Below, piece after piece: positions 52,338 to 61,761 of a stretch of DNA of 64,000 nt. Source of the stretch: an uncultured bacterium (GTDB lineage: Bacteria; Bacteroidota; Bacteroidia; Bacteroidales; Muribaculaceae); NCBI GenBank assembly GCA_905214715.1, contig CAJMMT010000002.1:1-64000 (forward strand). The letters are read 5' to 3'. How positions within the stretch are numbered: the stretch's first letter is position 1; every line of letters starts with the position of its first letter. The translations under genes and the position numbers were made by a program. Under the pieces are notes generated by a model that was not told the DNA's origin, made no database searches, and saw nothing but the letters and a program-made list of their open reading frames with translations.

Positions 52338-52703
52338 ATGTATTTCAAAGAAAACAGTAAAGCGATATATCTTCAGATCGCAGACAAAATTTGCGATGAC
52401 ATTCTGGCCGGCGACCTAAGGCCTGGAGACCGTCTGCCATCGGTCAGGGAGTATGCCGCCGCAGTTCAGGTTAACCCTAACACCCTCGTGCGTACATATG
52501 ACTATCTTTCGCAACTGGGAATAATTTACCAGAAACGCGGTATCGGCTTCTTCCTTGATAACGATGCGCCTGACAAAGTAAAGACATTGCGCCAGAATGA
52601 CGTGCTCGACAATCAACTTGGAACACTTTTCGGCCAGTTGCGCCTGCTTGGCATCACGCCCGACGAACTGAAAGCCAAATATCAGGAGTTTCTAAACAAT
52701 TAA
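52338..52703 (+). CDS. GntR-family regulator, YtrA subgroup
   Basis: 121 aa. The N-terminal winged helix (YLQIADKICDDILAGDLRPGDRLPSVREYAAAVQVNPNTLVRTYDYL, in part) is followed by only about 45 residues, too short for an effector-binding domain, which marks the YtrA subgroup. These act as repressors of the ABC genes they lie with. It is the third gene of the operon, so probably autoregulatory through the palindrome at 50519. Confidence 0.92.
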   Translation: MYFKENSKAIYLQIADKICDDILAGDLRPGDRLPSVREYAAAVQVNPNTLVRTYDYLSQLGIIYQKRGIGFFLDNDAPDKVKTLRQNDVLDNQLGTLFGQLRLLGITPDELKAKYQEFLNN

Positions 52704-52707
52704 TCAA

Positions 52708-53259
52708 ATGAAAAAATCATCATATATCATAATCGCACTCGGCGTGCTGATTGCTCTCGGGGCGTTTTTCTTCCCCTCCATAGCTATGAAACGCATGGAA
52801 CTTAAATTGATAACAGTCAAAGGCGATGGCAAGACCACTCTAATAACCACAGGAATGTTCATGACACTTGCGCTTGACCTCGACAACAACATCAATGTAT
52901 ACAATTCCGACAATACCGTCCGCGGACTGGACGTTACGGTCACTGCCGTAGATACGCTGAAGACCCCGAGAATCATGCTCAGTAAAGCGTGGGCACCATA
53001 TACCCGTATCACAGAAAACAACGATACACTGAAGCTTCGGGTAGAACCATACAATGTGGCCGATGACACACGTGTGGTGGCAGACTCATCGGCATTCAAT
53101 CTGTGTGAGATACAGGTGCCGGCAAATATGCTACACGCCATAAAGAGCGAAGGTATGGAACTGACCATACAGGATTTCAGGAACGCCGATCTGAAAATAC
53201 CCTACGCCGGAGAAACGGAATACCGCAACTGTTCCTTCTCCAGCCTGCAGACCTATTGA
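52708..53259 (+). CDS. Exported protein of unknown function in the ABC operon
   Basis: 183 aa, one N-terminal membrane segment (SYIIIALGVLIALGAFFF), then a beta-rich soluble part resembling DUF2807-like adhesin/auto-transport folds only loosely (ITVKGDG, LDLDNNINVYNSD). Lies 4 bases after the GntR gene. Function unknown; it probably senses or is affected by the condition that induces the transporter. Confidence 0.7.
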   Translation: MKKSSYIIIALGVLIALGAFFFPSIAMKRMELKLITVKGDGKTTLITTGMFMTLALDLDNNINVYNSDNTVRGLDVTVTAVDTLKTPRIMLSKAWAPYTRITENNDTLKLRVEPYNVADDTRVVADSSAFNLCEIQVPANMLHAIKSEGMELTIQDFRNADLKIPYAGETEYRNCSFSSLQTY

Positions 53260-53263
53260 GCGG

Positions 53264-54196
53264 TCAGCCGTGTTTTCTCAACTGCCACGTGTTGTATAGA
53301 TTGTGCCAGATGCTATAGAAACCACCCACTACTGCCGTTACAGGCGTGAAAAAGGTATAGCCGAGCCATATCACGAATACCGTGTTTTTTTGGCCCAGGG
53401 CCTGTCCGGCAGTTATGGTGTCGCCGTAATGTGTGCCAATCTTCTTTCCGGCCCAGAACTGGAACGCACAGCATATAAGAGATACCACAACAAGTCCGAT
53501 CTGAGTGTCGAGACTTACCGTAGAATGGACCACACTTCTGGTGGTGGCTGTCAATGCCAGGGTCAACGCAACGGCCCACATATAGAATGGCAGATCCACA
53601 TTCTTTATAAGTTCCTTCCGTAACCGCGGAAGGAACTTCTGTACTATAAACGCACATATCAGCGGTAAAAGGAGCAATGGAAACACCTTTCCCAATATCA
53701 GCAGAAACGCAGATATAAAATCAAGGTCAGCATGCGGATGAACCAACGGAACCATAGCCGGCACAATCAACGACACCATAAGATTTACCAATATGGTATA
53801 TGACGTTATATGGGCCATGTCGCCGCCAAGTTTACGCGTTACCACTGCCGCTGCTGTAGCTGTAGGGCATATCAGGCATAACGCAGCCCCCTCGAGAATA
53901 ACATGCGCAGGGCCGTCGGGCATCAACGAAAGCGTAACAGCTATTATCGTAAAGAACCCTCCTTGTAAAAGCAATAGCCAGCCTTGCCATCTACATGGCT
54001 TGAGACTCGATGGGTTTACCCTGCAGAATGAAAGAAACAGCATAGCGAAAATGAGTGCCGGCTGCGTTACCGATATAGCCTTGCGCGCAAATTCATGAGT
54101 ATCATCAAGCCACGGGATATTTACATATATGAAATAACCGGCTATTCCGGCTATGATAGCCAATACAAGAGTCCAGTCTCTTAAAAACTGTTTCAT
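53264..54196 (-). CDS. BASS-like (bile acid:sodium symporter family) transporter
   Basis: 310 aa, about ten hydrophobic segments; LICPTATAAAVVTRKLGGD resembles the conserved crossover region of BASS proteins, and a second such region reads GQALGQKNTVFVIWLGYTFF. Substrate unknown: organic acids or bile acids are typical. Convergent with the ABC operon, 4 bases apart. Confidence 0.75.
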   Translation of the reverse strand: MKQFLRDWTLVLAIIAGIAGYFIYVNIPWLDDTHEFARKAISVTQPALIFAMLFLSFCRVNPSSLKPCRWQGWLLLLQGGFFTIIAVTLSLMPDGPAHVILEGAALCLICPTATAAAVVTRKLGGDMAHITSYTILVNLMVSLIVPAMVPLVHPHADLDFISAFLLILGKVFPLLLLPLICAFIVQKFLPRLRKELIKNVDLPFYMWAVALTLALTATTRSVVHSTVSLDTQIGLVVVSLICCAFQFWAGKKIGTHYGDTITAGQALGQKNTVFVIWLGYTFFTPVTAVVGGFYSIWHNLYNTWQLRKHG

Positions 54197-54268
54197 AATC
54201 TATGTTTTGAAAAAATCAGCCCCGGATGCGCCATGCGCTCCAGGGCTGACAAATCAGTATGAGATTGC

Positions 54269-56647
54269 TTAGTCTGTAGTGTAATAGTTCTTACTTGCAG
54301 ACGCGTACCCATAATTATATCCGTAACGGCCTTCAGTGGAACTGCTACCGTTGAGAATAAGCGAAAGATTCTTGTAGGTCTTCTCTTTGTAAATTTTCTC
54401 AAGCTCCGGAACCATTGAGCGTTCAAACAATCCGACGCGCACTACAAAGATGCAACGGTCTGAAACCGCTTCTATTATACGCGGGTCGGCTATGACACCC
54501 ATCGGCGGGCAATCCACAAAGATGTAGGTGAATTCCTCACGCAACTGATCCATAGCTTCACCGAAACGACCGTTTTCAAGCAATTCGGTAGGGTTGGGAG
54601 GGATACTGCCTGCCGGAAGAACGAACAGATTGCCTGAATTCCCACATGGCTTGATCAGCTTGTCTAAGTCAGGCTCCTTTCCACTCAGGTATGACGAAAG
54701 ACCTTCGCGGGGATTGCCCACATATTCTGAAGCGGAGCCGCGGCGCATGTCTCCGTCTATAACCAGAGTGCGCACACCTCTGATAGCAAGGCTAAGCGCA
54801 AGATTCATGGTGGTGAATGTCTTACCCGAACCGGGATTGAAGCTTGAAACCATTACGACGTTAGTCGGGTTCTGACCCAGGAAACTGAGGTTGGTACGCA
54901 CTATGCGGAAAGCCTCATTGATCATATTGCGATCGCCGGGCTTTACCACAAGCAGAGTCTTCTTGTCTTCACCACGTGAAGGGCGATATTCGGGAATCTC
55001 ACCGAGGAACGGTATGGAGATATTGGCAAGATCTTCACGACCACGAACCTTGGTATTGCTTGTTTCCTGCAGATACACAATGCCGAAAGGCAGAAGCAAA
55101 CCGAAGAGGAATGCTACTCCGAGAATCATTGTACTGCGGGGGGAAGTGGCATTGGAATCTACTGCCGGACGGGTGATGATACGGGTATTGTATGCAGTGA
55201 AAGCCTGAGTAAGTTCGTTCTCCTCCCGTTTCTGCAACAGATATAGGTAAAGCGATTCTTTTACTTTCTGCTGGCGTTCTACCGTAAGCAGATATTTGGC
55301 CTGTCCGGGATTGGCTTGGATCTGGTTGTTTACATTACCCTGCTGGTTCTGCACATTACGCATATCGGTTGAAAGAGAATGTATCTCATTATCAAGCGAC
55401 GATGCCAACGAAGCACGTAGATTTTTCAGACGCGAATCAATATCCTGTACCAAAGGGTTTGTCTCGCCGGAATTCTGAGCCAGGGAATTGCGCTGCAGAA
55501 CAAGATCGTTGTACGTTGTAAGCTGACGTTCCACGCTCTGGCTCTCTATACCGAGATTCACCGGAAGTGTGCTCGTGTTGGTCACATCCCGCATCAGATG
55601 GTCTTTCAGGAAACGGGCCATCTGCAACTGGTTGTTGATTTCGAGCAGTTTTTTATTTATCTCCTGGTTTTCCGTGAGATACATAGCAGCGGTAGCCGCT
55701 ACGTCGGGAACCATGTGAGTACTCTTATAGCTTGATATGTCACTGTCGACGTTGCCGAGTTCATCCTCAATCACACCCAAACGCTCGTTGATGAAACTGC
55801 TGGTAGAAACAGCTATCTGATTTTTGTCAAGAATCCAGTTGTCGTTATAAGCTTTGATAAGGGCTGAGAGAACGTCTTTGGCACGTGCCGGCGACTGATC
55901 ACTGATAGATATATCTATTACCGTGCCATCCTTGTTCTGCTCGGCAACCTTAAGACGCTTGGACCAACTTGCCGCAGCCACCGGTATAGGCTGCTTTACG
56001 ACAAATATCTTGTAATTCTCTTCCGGGTCGAATGCAGGACCGGGGTCTACAGAAACCACACCGAGAGGAGTCTTGACCTTAGCGCCCATCTTTACCTTGG
56101 GACTTTCGTAAGGAAGTTTCTCTTTCTTGATACGGAACTTATTGAGAGTAATCATCCCATCATTATCAATCAGTACTCTGAAAGAACCTCCCTCACCCTC
56201 GGGAAGATTATGGAACGTTACTTTTATCGGGTCTTCATTCCCATAAGGAGATACGCTTTTCAAACCGTCCCGCATGTAATATGCGACATCGAGGCCAAGC
56301 GCTTCCACCACCGATTCCATGAGATCAGGCGACTGGAAATATGCCATTTCATTGTATAGATTGGCGTTAGCACTTCCAAGACCCATGTCGGAAAAAGCCG
56401 ACAATGCCGAATTCATAGACGATGAGTTCTCGTCGTTCTTGATTTCTACGGCCGCAGAGGCTGTATAGCTCTTAGGCGTACGCGCAAGGTAAAGGAAGCC
56501 TAACAAAAGGCAAATCAGCACTGATGCCACTATCCACTTCCATTTCCTTAGTCCGGCCATAAAAATCTCTTTCAATGAGATCTGTTCGCCGCTTTCTTCA
56601 GGCTGGGGCATCCCCGCCGCCTGTGGTTGATATTGAGGATTGTCCAT
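54269..56647 (-). CDS. Wzc-like polysaccharide co-polymerase / tyrosine autokinase
   Basis: 792 aa from ATG 56647 (MDNPQYQPQAAG), preferred over 56731 because the extra 28 residues are basic and lack family resemblance. Wzz domain with flanking membrane segments (WIVASVLICLLLGFLYL; MILGVAFLFGLLLPFGIVYL), coiled-coil middle, and a C-terminal BY-kinase: Walker A SSFNPGSGKTF, Walker A' VIDGDMRRG, Walker B FIFVDCPP, and a tyrosine tail GRYGYNYGYASASKNYY. Controls export and chain length of capsule or exopolysaccharide. No glycosyltransferase or export genes adjoin. Confidence 0.93.
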   Translation of the reverse strand: MDNPQYQPQAAGMPQPEESGEQISLKEIFMAGLRKWKWIVASVLICLLLGFLYLARTPKSYTASAAVEIKNDENSSSMNSALSAFSDMGLGSANANLYNEMAYFQSPDLMESVVEALGLDVAYYMRDGLKSVSPYGNEDPIKVTFHNLPEGEGGSFRVLIDNDGMITLNKFRIKKEKLPYESPKVKMGAKVKTPLGVVSVDPGPAFDPEENYKIFVVKQPIPVAAASWSKRLKVAEQNKDGTVIDISISDQSPARAKDVLSALIKAYNDNWILDKNQIAVSTSSFINERLGVIEDELGNVDSDISSYKSTHMVPDVAATAAMYLTENQEINKKLLEINNQLQMARFLKDHLMRDVTNTSTLPVNLGIESQSVERQLTTYNDLVLQRNSLAQNSGETNPLVQDIDSRLKNLRASLASSLDNEIHSLSTDMRNVQNQQGNVNNQIQANPGQAKYLLTVERQQKVKESLYLYLLQKREENELTQAFTAYNTRIITRPAVDSNATSPRSTMILGVAFLFGLLLPFGIVYLQETSNTKVRGREDLANISIPFLGEIPEYRPSRGEDKKTLLVVKPGDRNMINEAFRIVRTNLSFLGQNPTNVVMVSSFNPGSGKTFTTMNLALSLAIRGVRTLVIDGDMRRGSASEYVGNPREGLSSYLSGKEPDLDKLIKPCGNSGNLFVLPAGSIPPNPTELLENGRFGEAMDQLREEFTYIFVDCPPMGVIADPRIIEAVSDRCIFVVRVGLFERSMVPELEKIYKEKTYKNLSLILNGSSSTEGRYGYNYGYASASKNYYTTD

Positions 56648-56882
56648 ATTTATTAACAGGTGGAATCTTTTTTTACAACGCTGTTTTAGAGGTTTTGTTA
56701 TATCCTGACGCCGGATTGATATGATTACCATCTCCGCGACACTTCATTCCTATTTGCAAATTTAAGGATTAAAACCGATTTACCCACAAACGACAACTAT
56801 AAAAATGCCTATCCGATCCGATTTTATCGGTTTTATCGGTAAAACTCCCCATGCGCCCCCGACACGCGGGCACTGAGATTTT

Positions 56883-57752
56883 TCATAAACCCCAGCGACC
56901 TCTGAAATCGGATGGAGACTCCCCTACCGCTTTCTTGAAGTATTTGCTGAAAAAGGACTGCGACGGGAAGTTCAGATAATCTGATATCTCCTGTATATTC
57001 AGGTTTGAAGACCGGAGAAGTACCTTGGCTTCGAGCACGACGAAGCGGTCTATCCATTCCGCCGCAGTAAGACCTGTCTGCTTCTTTATTGTTCGGGACA
57101 GATGCTTCGACGTTATCTTCATCTTTGATGAATAAAAGTCAAGGAAACGTTCGGTTCGGAAATATAACTGCACAAGCCTGAGGAACACCTCTACCGTACG
57201 GCTCGATACGTTTATCTCTTCGTCGGCATTCGCCGATATAAGCGAGTATCCTACTTGGAAATAGAAGGAAGATGCGAAAAATAGAATCGCCTCAAGACGC
57301 TGAGGGTTGTCATGATCCGATGAAATCCGCCTCATTCGCTCGTAGAAGTCCTCGAATTCCGCGATTTTTTCAGCGGGTATGAACTGAACAGGACAGCGGG
57401 CCACAGGAGAACCCGGCGAACGGTCAGTGATAATGTGGAATAGACGCTCGACACAACCTGGAGAAAAAAGCATGCAGGAGGCCGTCAGATCATCGCTGAT
57501 CTCTTCTACCTGCAATATGTCGCCTTTACGTACGAATATGATGGCCCCCCCCTCAATCTCATATGAACGTAACGAAAGCGTGAACCGACATTTGCCACGC
57601 GACATGAAGATAGAGACGGTCTCTGAGAACTTAACCGGACCCTGAACCATGGATATCAGAGATTTTCCTACCGGCCCAAACTGCCAGAAATCGCTTCCCA
57701 ATGATTCATCTATGGCCGGCATAAGCACCGGATCGTATTGCAACTCTATCAT
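56883..57752 (-). CDS. AraC-family transcriptional regulator
   Basis: 289 aa. The C-terminal 100 residues hold the double helix-turn-helix (KMKITSKHLSRTIKKQTGLTAAEWI; LNIQEISDYLNFPSQSFFSKYFKKAVGESPSDFR, in part), with an N-terminal cupin-like sensing part (FVRKGDILQVEE). Located between the Wzc-like gene and the EamA gene, all in the same direction; targets unknown. Confidence 0.92.
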   Translation of the reverse strand: MIELQYDPVLMPAIDESLGSDFWQFGPVGKSLISMVQGPVKFSETVSIFMSRGKCRFTLSLRSYEIEGGAIIFVRKGDILQVEEISDDLTASCMLFSPGCVERLFHIITDRSPGSPVARCPVQFIPAEKIAEFEDFYERMRRISSDHDNPQRLEAILFFASSFYFQVGYSLISANADEEINVSSRTVEVFLRLVQLYFRTERFLDFYSSKMKITSKHLSRTIKKQTGLTAAEWIDRFVVLEAKVLLRSSNLNIQEISDYLNFPSQSFFSKYFKKAVGESPSDFRGRWGL

Positions 57753-57815
57753 ATTCTATACTTTGATATAATTCAGCCGTCCTTCTTAGCGTGTCGTTCT
57801 GACGGCTGACGGCAA

Positions 57816-58742
57816 TCATTTCAGTTTATCCGCCAATGCGAGCCCCCCAACTATGAGCAGACATCCTACAACCCCAAGCAGGTAAATATGTTCATGAAGC
57901 CATAACGCTCCGAGTATCATAGTAACTATGGGCTGCGCATAAATATAATTATTCGTAGCCACGGCTCCTATCGCTTTCATAGACTCGTTCCAGAACACAT
58001 ATGCCATCAACGAGCATATAAGCACAAGAAACAACATATTAAGCAGATACTGCGGATGCGAAAAATCGAACAGCAGCCCCAAGTGCAACGGCTCGTGCCC
58101 CACTAACAAAAGAGGCAATGCCGTAACAACTCCGTAAAAGAACATTTTACGAGTTATGAACAACGTGGAATACAATGGTATGAGCCTCTTGGCCGCGACA
58201 CCATATATAGCCCACGACACGGCGGCTGTCAAAGCGAGTATATCGCCGGCCGGATTAATCTTAAGCCCCTGCCCCATGGCCAGAGGTGCGGCAAGGATTA
58301 CCAACGTAACACCCGCTATGGCTATAAGCGATCCCCAAATCACACCTCTCTTCAGCCCTGTATGAAACACTATGGCAAGCAGCATGGCCGTAAACAGCGG
58401 AGAGATGCCGGAGAGCAACGATACATTGGCTGTTGTAGTGAGTGTGAGGGCATAATTCTCAAGTATGAAATATAGGGTTCCGGAACATATGCCGCACAAT
58501 GCCAGCTGAACCTCATCTTTCAAGTTGCGGGCAAATATCTTTTTCATGGTGAACGGCAACAGAAAAAGATAAGCCATGGCAAAACGGTAAACGTAAGTCT
58601 CCACGGGCGAGAAACCGCCATCTTCCATCAGCACTTTGGTGAAAACAAACGACGAGCCCCACGCTATAACAGTCAGCAAAGCTCCCGCGTGGCCCAATAT
58701 TTTCACATAATTTATCCCTCCCTTTCGTCTTGTGTCCTGCAT
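57816..58742 (-). CDS. EamA/DMT-family transporter
   Basis: 308 aa, ten hydrophobic segments in two EamA repeats (VIAWGSSFVFTKVLMEDGGFSPVETYVYRF; DILALTAAVSWAIYGVAAKRLIP, in part), as in drug/metabolite exporters. Substrate unknown. A two-part promoter lies 61 bases upstream. The gap to the AraC gene is 63 bases, so AraC may be read through from here. Confidence 0.9.
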   Translation of the reverse strand: MQDTRRKGGINYVKILGHAGALLTVIAWGSSFVFTKVLMEDGGFSPVETYVYRFAMAYLFLLPFTMKKIFARNLKDEVQLALCGICSGTLYFILENYALTLTTTANVSLLSGISPLFTAMLLAIVFHTGLKRGVIWGSLIAIAGVTLVILAAPLAMGQGLKINPAGDILALTAAVSWAIYGVAAKRLIPLYSTLFITRKMFFYGVVTALPLLLVGHEPLHLGLLFDFSHPQYLLNMLFLVLICSLMAYVFWNESMKAIGAVATNNYIYAQPIVTMILGALWLHEHIYLLGVVGCLLIVGGLALADKLK

Positions 58743-58802
58743 GGCATGATAGATTTAAGGCATCCCTTCCCGGGTCGGCCGTATAATGTCACGACCTATA
58801 TG

Positions 58803-58833
58803 CAAAAATAACATTTTGAATCCGCCCCACAAA
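58803..58833 (-). promoter_or_regulatory. Promoter of the EamA gene
   Basis: On the minus strand TTTG (58830-58833), 19 bases, TATTTTTG (58803-58810). Full two-part Bacteroidetes promoter; start near 58796, leader about 54 bases. Confidence 0.8.
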
Positions 58834-58848
58834 ATAGGAATCATATAA

Positions 58849-58884
58849 AAAAATATCCGGTCTCGAGAGAGACCGGATATTTTT
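58849..58884 (-). terminator. Terminator after rubrerythrin
   Basis: Perfect 16-base arms AAAAATATCCGGTCTC / GAGACCGGATATTTTT around GAGA, 56 bases after the rubrerythrin stop. Its A and T ends allow use from both sides; it insulates the EamA promoter. Confidence 0.92.
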
Positions 58885-58939
58885 ATTATCTTTCAACTTG
58901 GTGAAGACCAAAGTCCACTCCTTACTCTGCTCAACCTTA

Positions 58940-59497
58940 TTATTTCTTGTTGCCGAAATAACGCTGGTAAAGGGCATAGAAACCACGGCCGTGGCGTGCT
59001 TCATCTTTAGCCATCTCATGTACGGTGTCGTGTATGGCATCGTGATTGGCAGCCTTAGCGTTTCTGGCTATGCGCATCTTGTCGGCATTGGCGCCGGCTT
59101 CAGCATGCATACGCTTTTCAAGGTTTGTCTTGGTATCCCATACCATGTCGCCGAGAAGTTCGGCAAACTTGGCTGCGTGTTCAGCTTCCTCAAGACCGTA
59201 ACGCTTGAAAGCCTCCGCAATCTCGGGATAGCCTTCGCGGTCTGCCTGACGAGACATTGCCAAATACATACCTACCTCGGTGCATTCGCCCAGGAAGTGG
59301 TTGTTCAGGTCTTTCTTCATCTCTTCATCTGCATCCTTTGCGGCTCCGATCTCGTGTTCGGTGACGAACTGAAGCAACTCTTTTTCGTCAAGTTCACGGA
59401 ATTTCGACTTGGGAGCGCCACACTGTGGGCACTTCTCGGGAGCTTCTTCACCTTCGGCTACATAACCGCACACGGTGCAAATCCATTCTTTTGCCAT
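58940..59497 (-). CDS. Reverse-type rubrerythrin
   Basis: 185 aa from ATG 59497. The open frame runs on to 60010 but that part overlaps tilS on the other strand and has no rubrerythrin resemblance. The rubredoxin-like site is at the N terminus (Cys7, Cys10, Cys23, Cys26: ICTVCGY, KCPQCG), followed by a diiron ferritin-like domain ([36 protein letters not shown]). Reduces hydrogen peroxide in anaerobes. The order is reversed relative to classical rubrerythrin. Confidence 0.93.
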   Translation of the reverse strand: MAKEWICTVCGYVAEGEEAPEKCPQCGAPKSKFRELDEKELLQFVTEHEIGAAKDADEEMKKDLNNHFLGECTEVGMYLAMSRQADREGYPEIAEAFKRYGLEEAEHAAKFAELLGDMVWDTKTNLEKRMHAEAGANADKMRIARNAKAANHDAIHDTVHEMAKDEARHGRGFYALYQRYFGNKK

Positions 59498-59681
59498 AAA
59501 TTTTGTTAACTTTGTATTTAGTATAAATTCTTGAGTTTTATTCTCAGATATTCTCTCGCCGGAATATACAGCCATTCCATAAAGGCTGCATAAGCATCCC
59601 TTTCCGGGAAGGCGCACCAAAACGAGAGCCCTTTCTCGAGGTCTCTTTAAACTTAACGTTTCACAGACCTCTTTGGTTTTG

Positions 59682-59689
59682 CAAATATA
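59682..59689 (-). promoter_or_regulatory. -7 box upstream of rubrerythrin
   Basis: TATATTTG on the minus strand at 59682-59689; a second TATTTTTG on the same strand lies at 59692-59699. Both are about 190 bases before the rubrerythrin ATG and would give a long leader. No -33 TTTG at standard spacing. Confidence 0.45.
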
Positions 59690-59699
59690 CACAAAAATA

Positions 59700-61040
59700 A
59701 TGCCAAAAGAAAGATTTATCGCCGCCGATAACGATGGAGCGGATTTTTTACTCAGGTTCGAAAGCCTCATGACCGGATACCGATTCGGGAAACTGCTCGT
59801 AGGCCTGAGCGGCGGAGCCGACAGCGTGGCTCTTCTGCGGCTGCTGTCATCATCGGCGGCATATCGCGACGGTTCGCTGCGCCTGAAAGCCGTACACTGC
59901 AATTTTTCGCTCCGCGGCAATGAGAGTGAACGCGACGAAGTCTTCTGTCGCAACCTGTGCCGACGACTTGGCATAGAGTTACAGACCGTGAGGTTCGACA
60001 CACTCACCACGGCATCGCAACGTGGGGTTTCGCTTGAGGTTGCATGTCGCGACTTGCGTTATGATTTCTTCCGGGCATTAATAAGAGACGAGGGGTGGGA
60101 TCGGGTCGCGGTAGCTCATCACCTTGACGACAATGCCGAAACGCTGCTGCTAAATCTAATGAGAGGAAGCGGAATAAACGGGCTAAAAGGAATGATACCC
60201 GACAACGGAACAGTATTCCGTCCGCTATTGCAATTCTCCCGCGCTCAGATTCTGGATTATCTCGCGGCAATAGATCAGGAGTATGTTACGGATTCCACCA
60301 ACAGACATACCGACTTCCGTCGCAATTTCCTGCGTCTTGAGGTACTTCCTCTTCTTGAAAGCCGTTGGCCTTCGGCCCGACGCTCCATAGCGCGTAGTGC
60401 CGAATTGTTGCGGCGGGAAGCGAAATTCATTGATGACAGCATGCCCAAAAGCGCGGATGGTACCCTTTCACTTTCGGAACTCTCGACTTATCCTGAACCG
60501 GAGACCGCGATTTTTTATTATATTAAGGAGCATGGAGGTTCACCTGAGATTGCGGCCGAGGTATGGCGCACCATCTCGGCGCAACACCGCAATTCGATAT
60601 CCGGGCAATGGTGGCTGTTAGGCAATGGCAAGCGCTTATCTCTCGAACGGGACCATCTTGAGATACTACCCCCTTATCCCGTTCCTCTTTTTAAAATAAA
60701 AGAGGAAAAGGTTATCCTTACTCACGAAGTCAAGGAGGCAATGAAAAGCAACCGCAATCCGGATGTGGCATGGTTTCCGTTTCCTCTCGAGAAGATGAAA
60801 TTGAGACGTGCCGGTAAAGGAGACCGTCTTCACCGCGGCACCGGCACCGGGAGCGCTCTAATCAGCAAGCTCATGAAAGATATGCGTCTTACAAGACGTG
60901 AGAAAGAAGCCACGCCGGTTCTGCTCTCGCCAGACGGCGAACCTGTATGGGTAGCCGGAGTGAGAAGAGGCGCGCGTTGTCTTGTTCCGGAAAGTGCCGA
61001 AGTCGCATGGCGTATGGAGCTGATACGGGATAACGGATAA
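59700..61040 (+). CDS. tilS: tRNA(Ile)-lysidine synthase
   Basis: 446 aa from ATG 59700 ([11 protein letters not shown]); an earlier in-frame ATG at 59673 is less likely. PP-loop SGGADS (37-42), [27 protein letters not shown] (in part), RPLL and the C-terminal TilS substrate-binding domain (about 370-440, [16 protein letters not shown]). Converts C34 of tRNA-Ile(CAU) to lysidine. Starts inside the divergent rubrerythrin promoter region. Confidence 0.95.
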   Translation: MPKERFIAADNDGADFLLRFESLMTGYRFGKLLVGLSGGADSVALLRLLSSSAAYRDGSLRLKAVHCNFSLRGNESERDEVFCRNLCRRLGIELQTVRFDTLTTASQRGVSLEVACRDLRYDFFRALIRDEGWDRVAVAHHLDDNAETLLLNLMRGSGINGLKGMIPDNGTVFRPLLQFSRAQILDYLAAIDQEYVTDSTNRHTDFRRNFLRLEVLPLLESRWPSARRSIARSAELLRREAKFIDDSMPKSADGTLSLSELSTYPEPETAIFYYIKEHGGSPEIAAEVWRTISAQHRNSISGQWWLLGNGKRLSLERDHLEILPPYPVPLFKIKEEKVILTHEVKEAMKSNRNPDVAWFPFPLEKMKLRRAGKGDRLHRGTGTGSALISKLMKDMRLTRREKEATPVLLSPDGEPVWVAGVRRGARCLVPESAEVAWRMELIRDNG

Positions 61041-61104
61041 GGACGTCTGTCGTCGGAATCATCAGTCGTTAACGACTACAATAGATACGACAACCGATGA
61101 CAAT

Positions 61105-61136
61105 AACGACCAACGACTAATGACTAATGACTAATA
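61105..61136. repeat. Tandem heptamer repeat AATGACT
   Basis: Three copies of AATGACT-type heptamers follow the tilS stop and reach the first candidate ATG of the flavin reductase gene. Reverse complement of the heptamers after gdhA (40484-40516). Confidence 0.7.
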
Positions 61137-61141
61137 AAACT

Positions 61142-61717
61142 ATGAAAGCAGAAAAGGAATCCTGGAAACCGGGGACTATGATATATCCTCTGCCGGCGGT
61201 GCTAGTAACATGCGGTGCTACGCCCGAGGAATGGAATATGATTACCGTAGCTTGGACAGGCACGGTATGTACGAACCCTGCCATGTGCTACATATCTATA
61301 CGTCCCGAACGGCATTCTTATCCGATAATAGAACGCAACATGGAGTTCACCATAAATCTCACCACGGCAGAAATGGCACGTGCCACTGACTGGGCAGGAG
61401 TCCGTTCGGGTGCGGAATATGACAAATGGAAAGAAACCAGATTAACACCGATACCGGGCGAAAAAGTGTCATCGCCGACAATAGAGGAATCACCTCTCAG
61501 CATCGAATGCAAGGTAAAGTCCATAACCGCGCTCGGATCGCATTCCATGTTCCTGGCCGAGGTCATAAACGTCAGGGCAGACCGCCGTTATCTTGATCCG
61601 GAAACAGGCGTTTTCTCGCTCGAAAAGGCCGGTCTTATGGCATATTCCCACGGTTTCTACCATTCACTGGGACCTGTAATCGGCAAATTCGGATTCTCTG
61701 TCAAGAAAAAATCCTGA
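61142..61717 (+). CDS. Flavin reductase-like domain protein
   Basis: 191 aa from ATG 61142 (MKAEKESWKPGTMIYPLPAVLVTCG); the ATG at 61127 lies inside the heptamer repeat. FMN-binding flavin reductase-like fold with NMITVAWTGTVCTNPAMCYISIRP and NMEFTINL and the SHSMFLAEVINVRAD end. Probably an FMN-dependent oxidoreductase; partner unknown. Confidence 0.9.
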   Translation: MKAEKESWKPGTMIYPLPAVLVTCGATPEEWNMITVAWTGTVCTNPAMCYISIRPERHSYPIIERNMEFTINLTTAEMARATDWAGVRSGAEYDKWKETRLTPIPGEKVSSPTIEESPLSIECKVKSITALGSHSMFLAEVINVRADRRYLDPETGVFSLEKAGLMAYSHGFYHSLGPVIGKFGFSVKKKS

Positions 61718-61749
61718 GCATTCCACTGTCTCAGCTAACGTCTTTTCAT

Positions 61750-61757
61750 TATATTTG
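61750..61757 (+). promoter_or_regulatory. -7 box overlapping the DUF5063 start
   Basis: TATATTTG ends only 4 bases before the ATG at 61762. If used, transcription would begin at or after the ATG, so the gene would be leaderless or start at a downstream codon. No -33 TTTG. Confidence 0.5.
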
Positions 61758-61761
61758 CGAC

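Noticed and set aside
59498..60010. N-terminal extension of rubrerythrin
   Set aside because: Overlaps tilS on the other strand and has no resemblance to rubrerythrins; [12 protein letters not shown] is a proper start.
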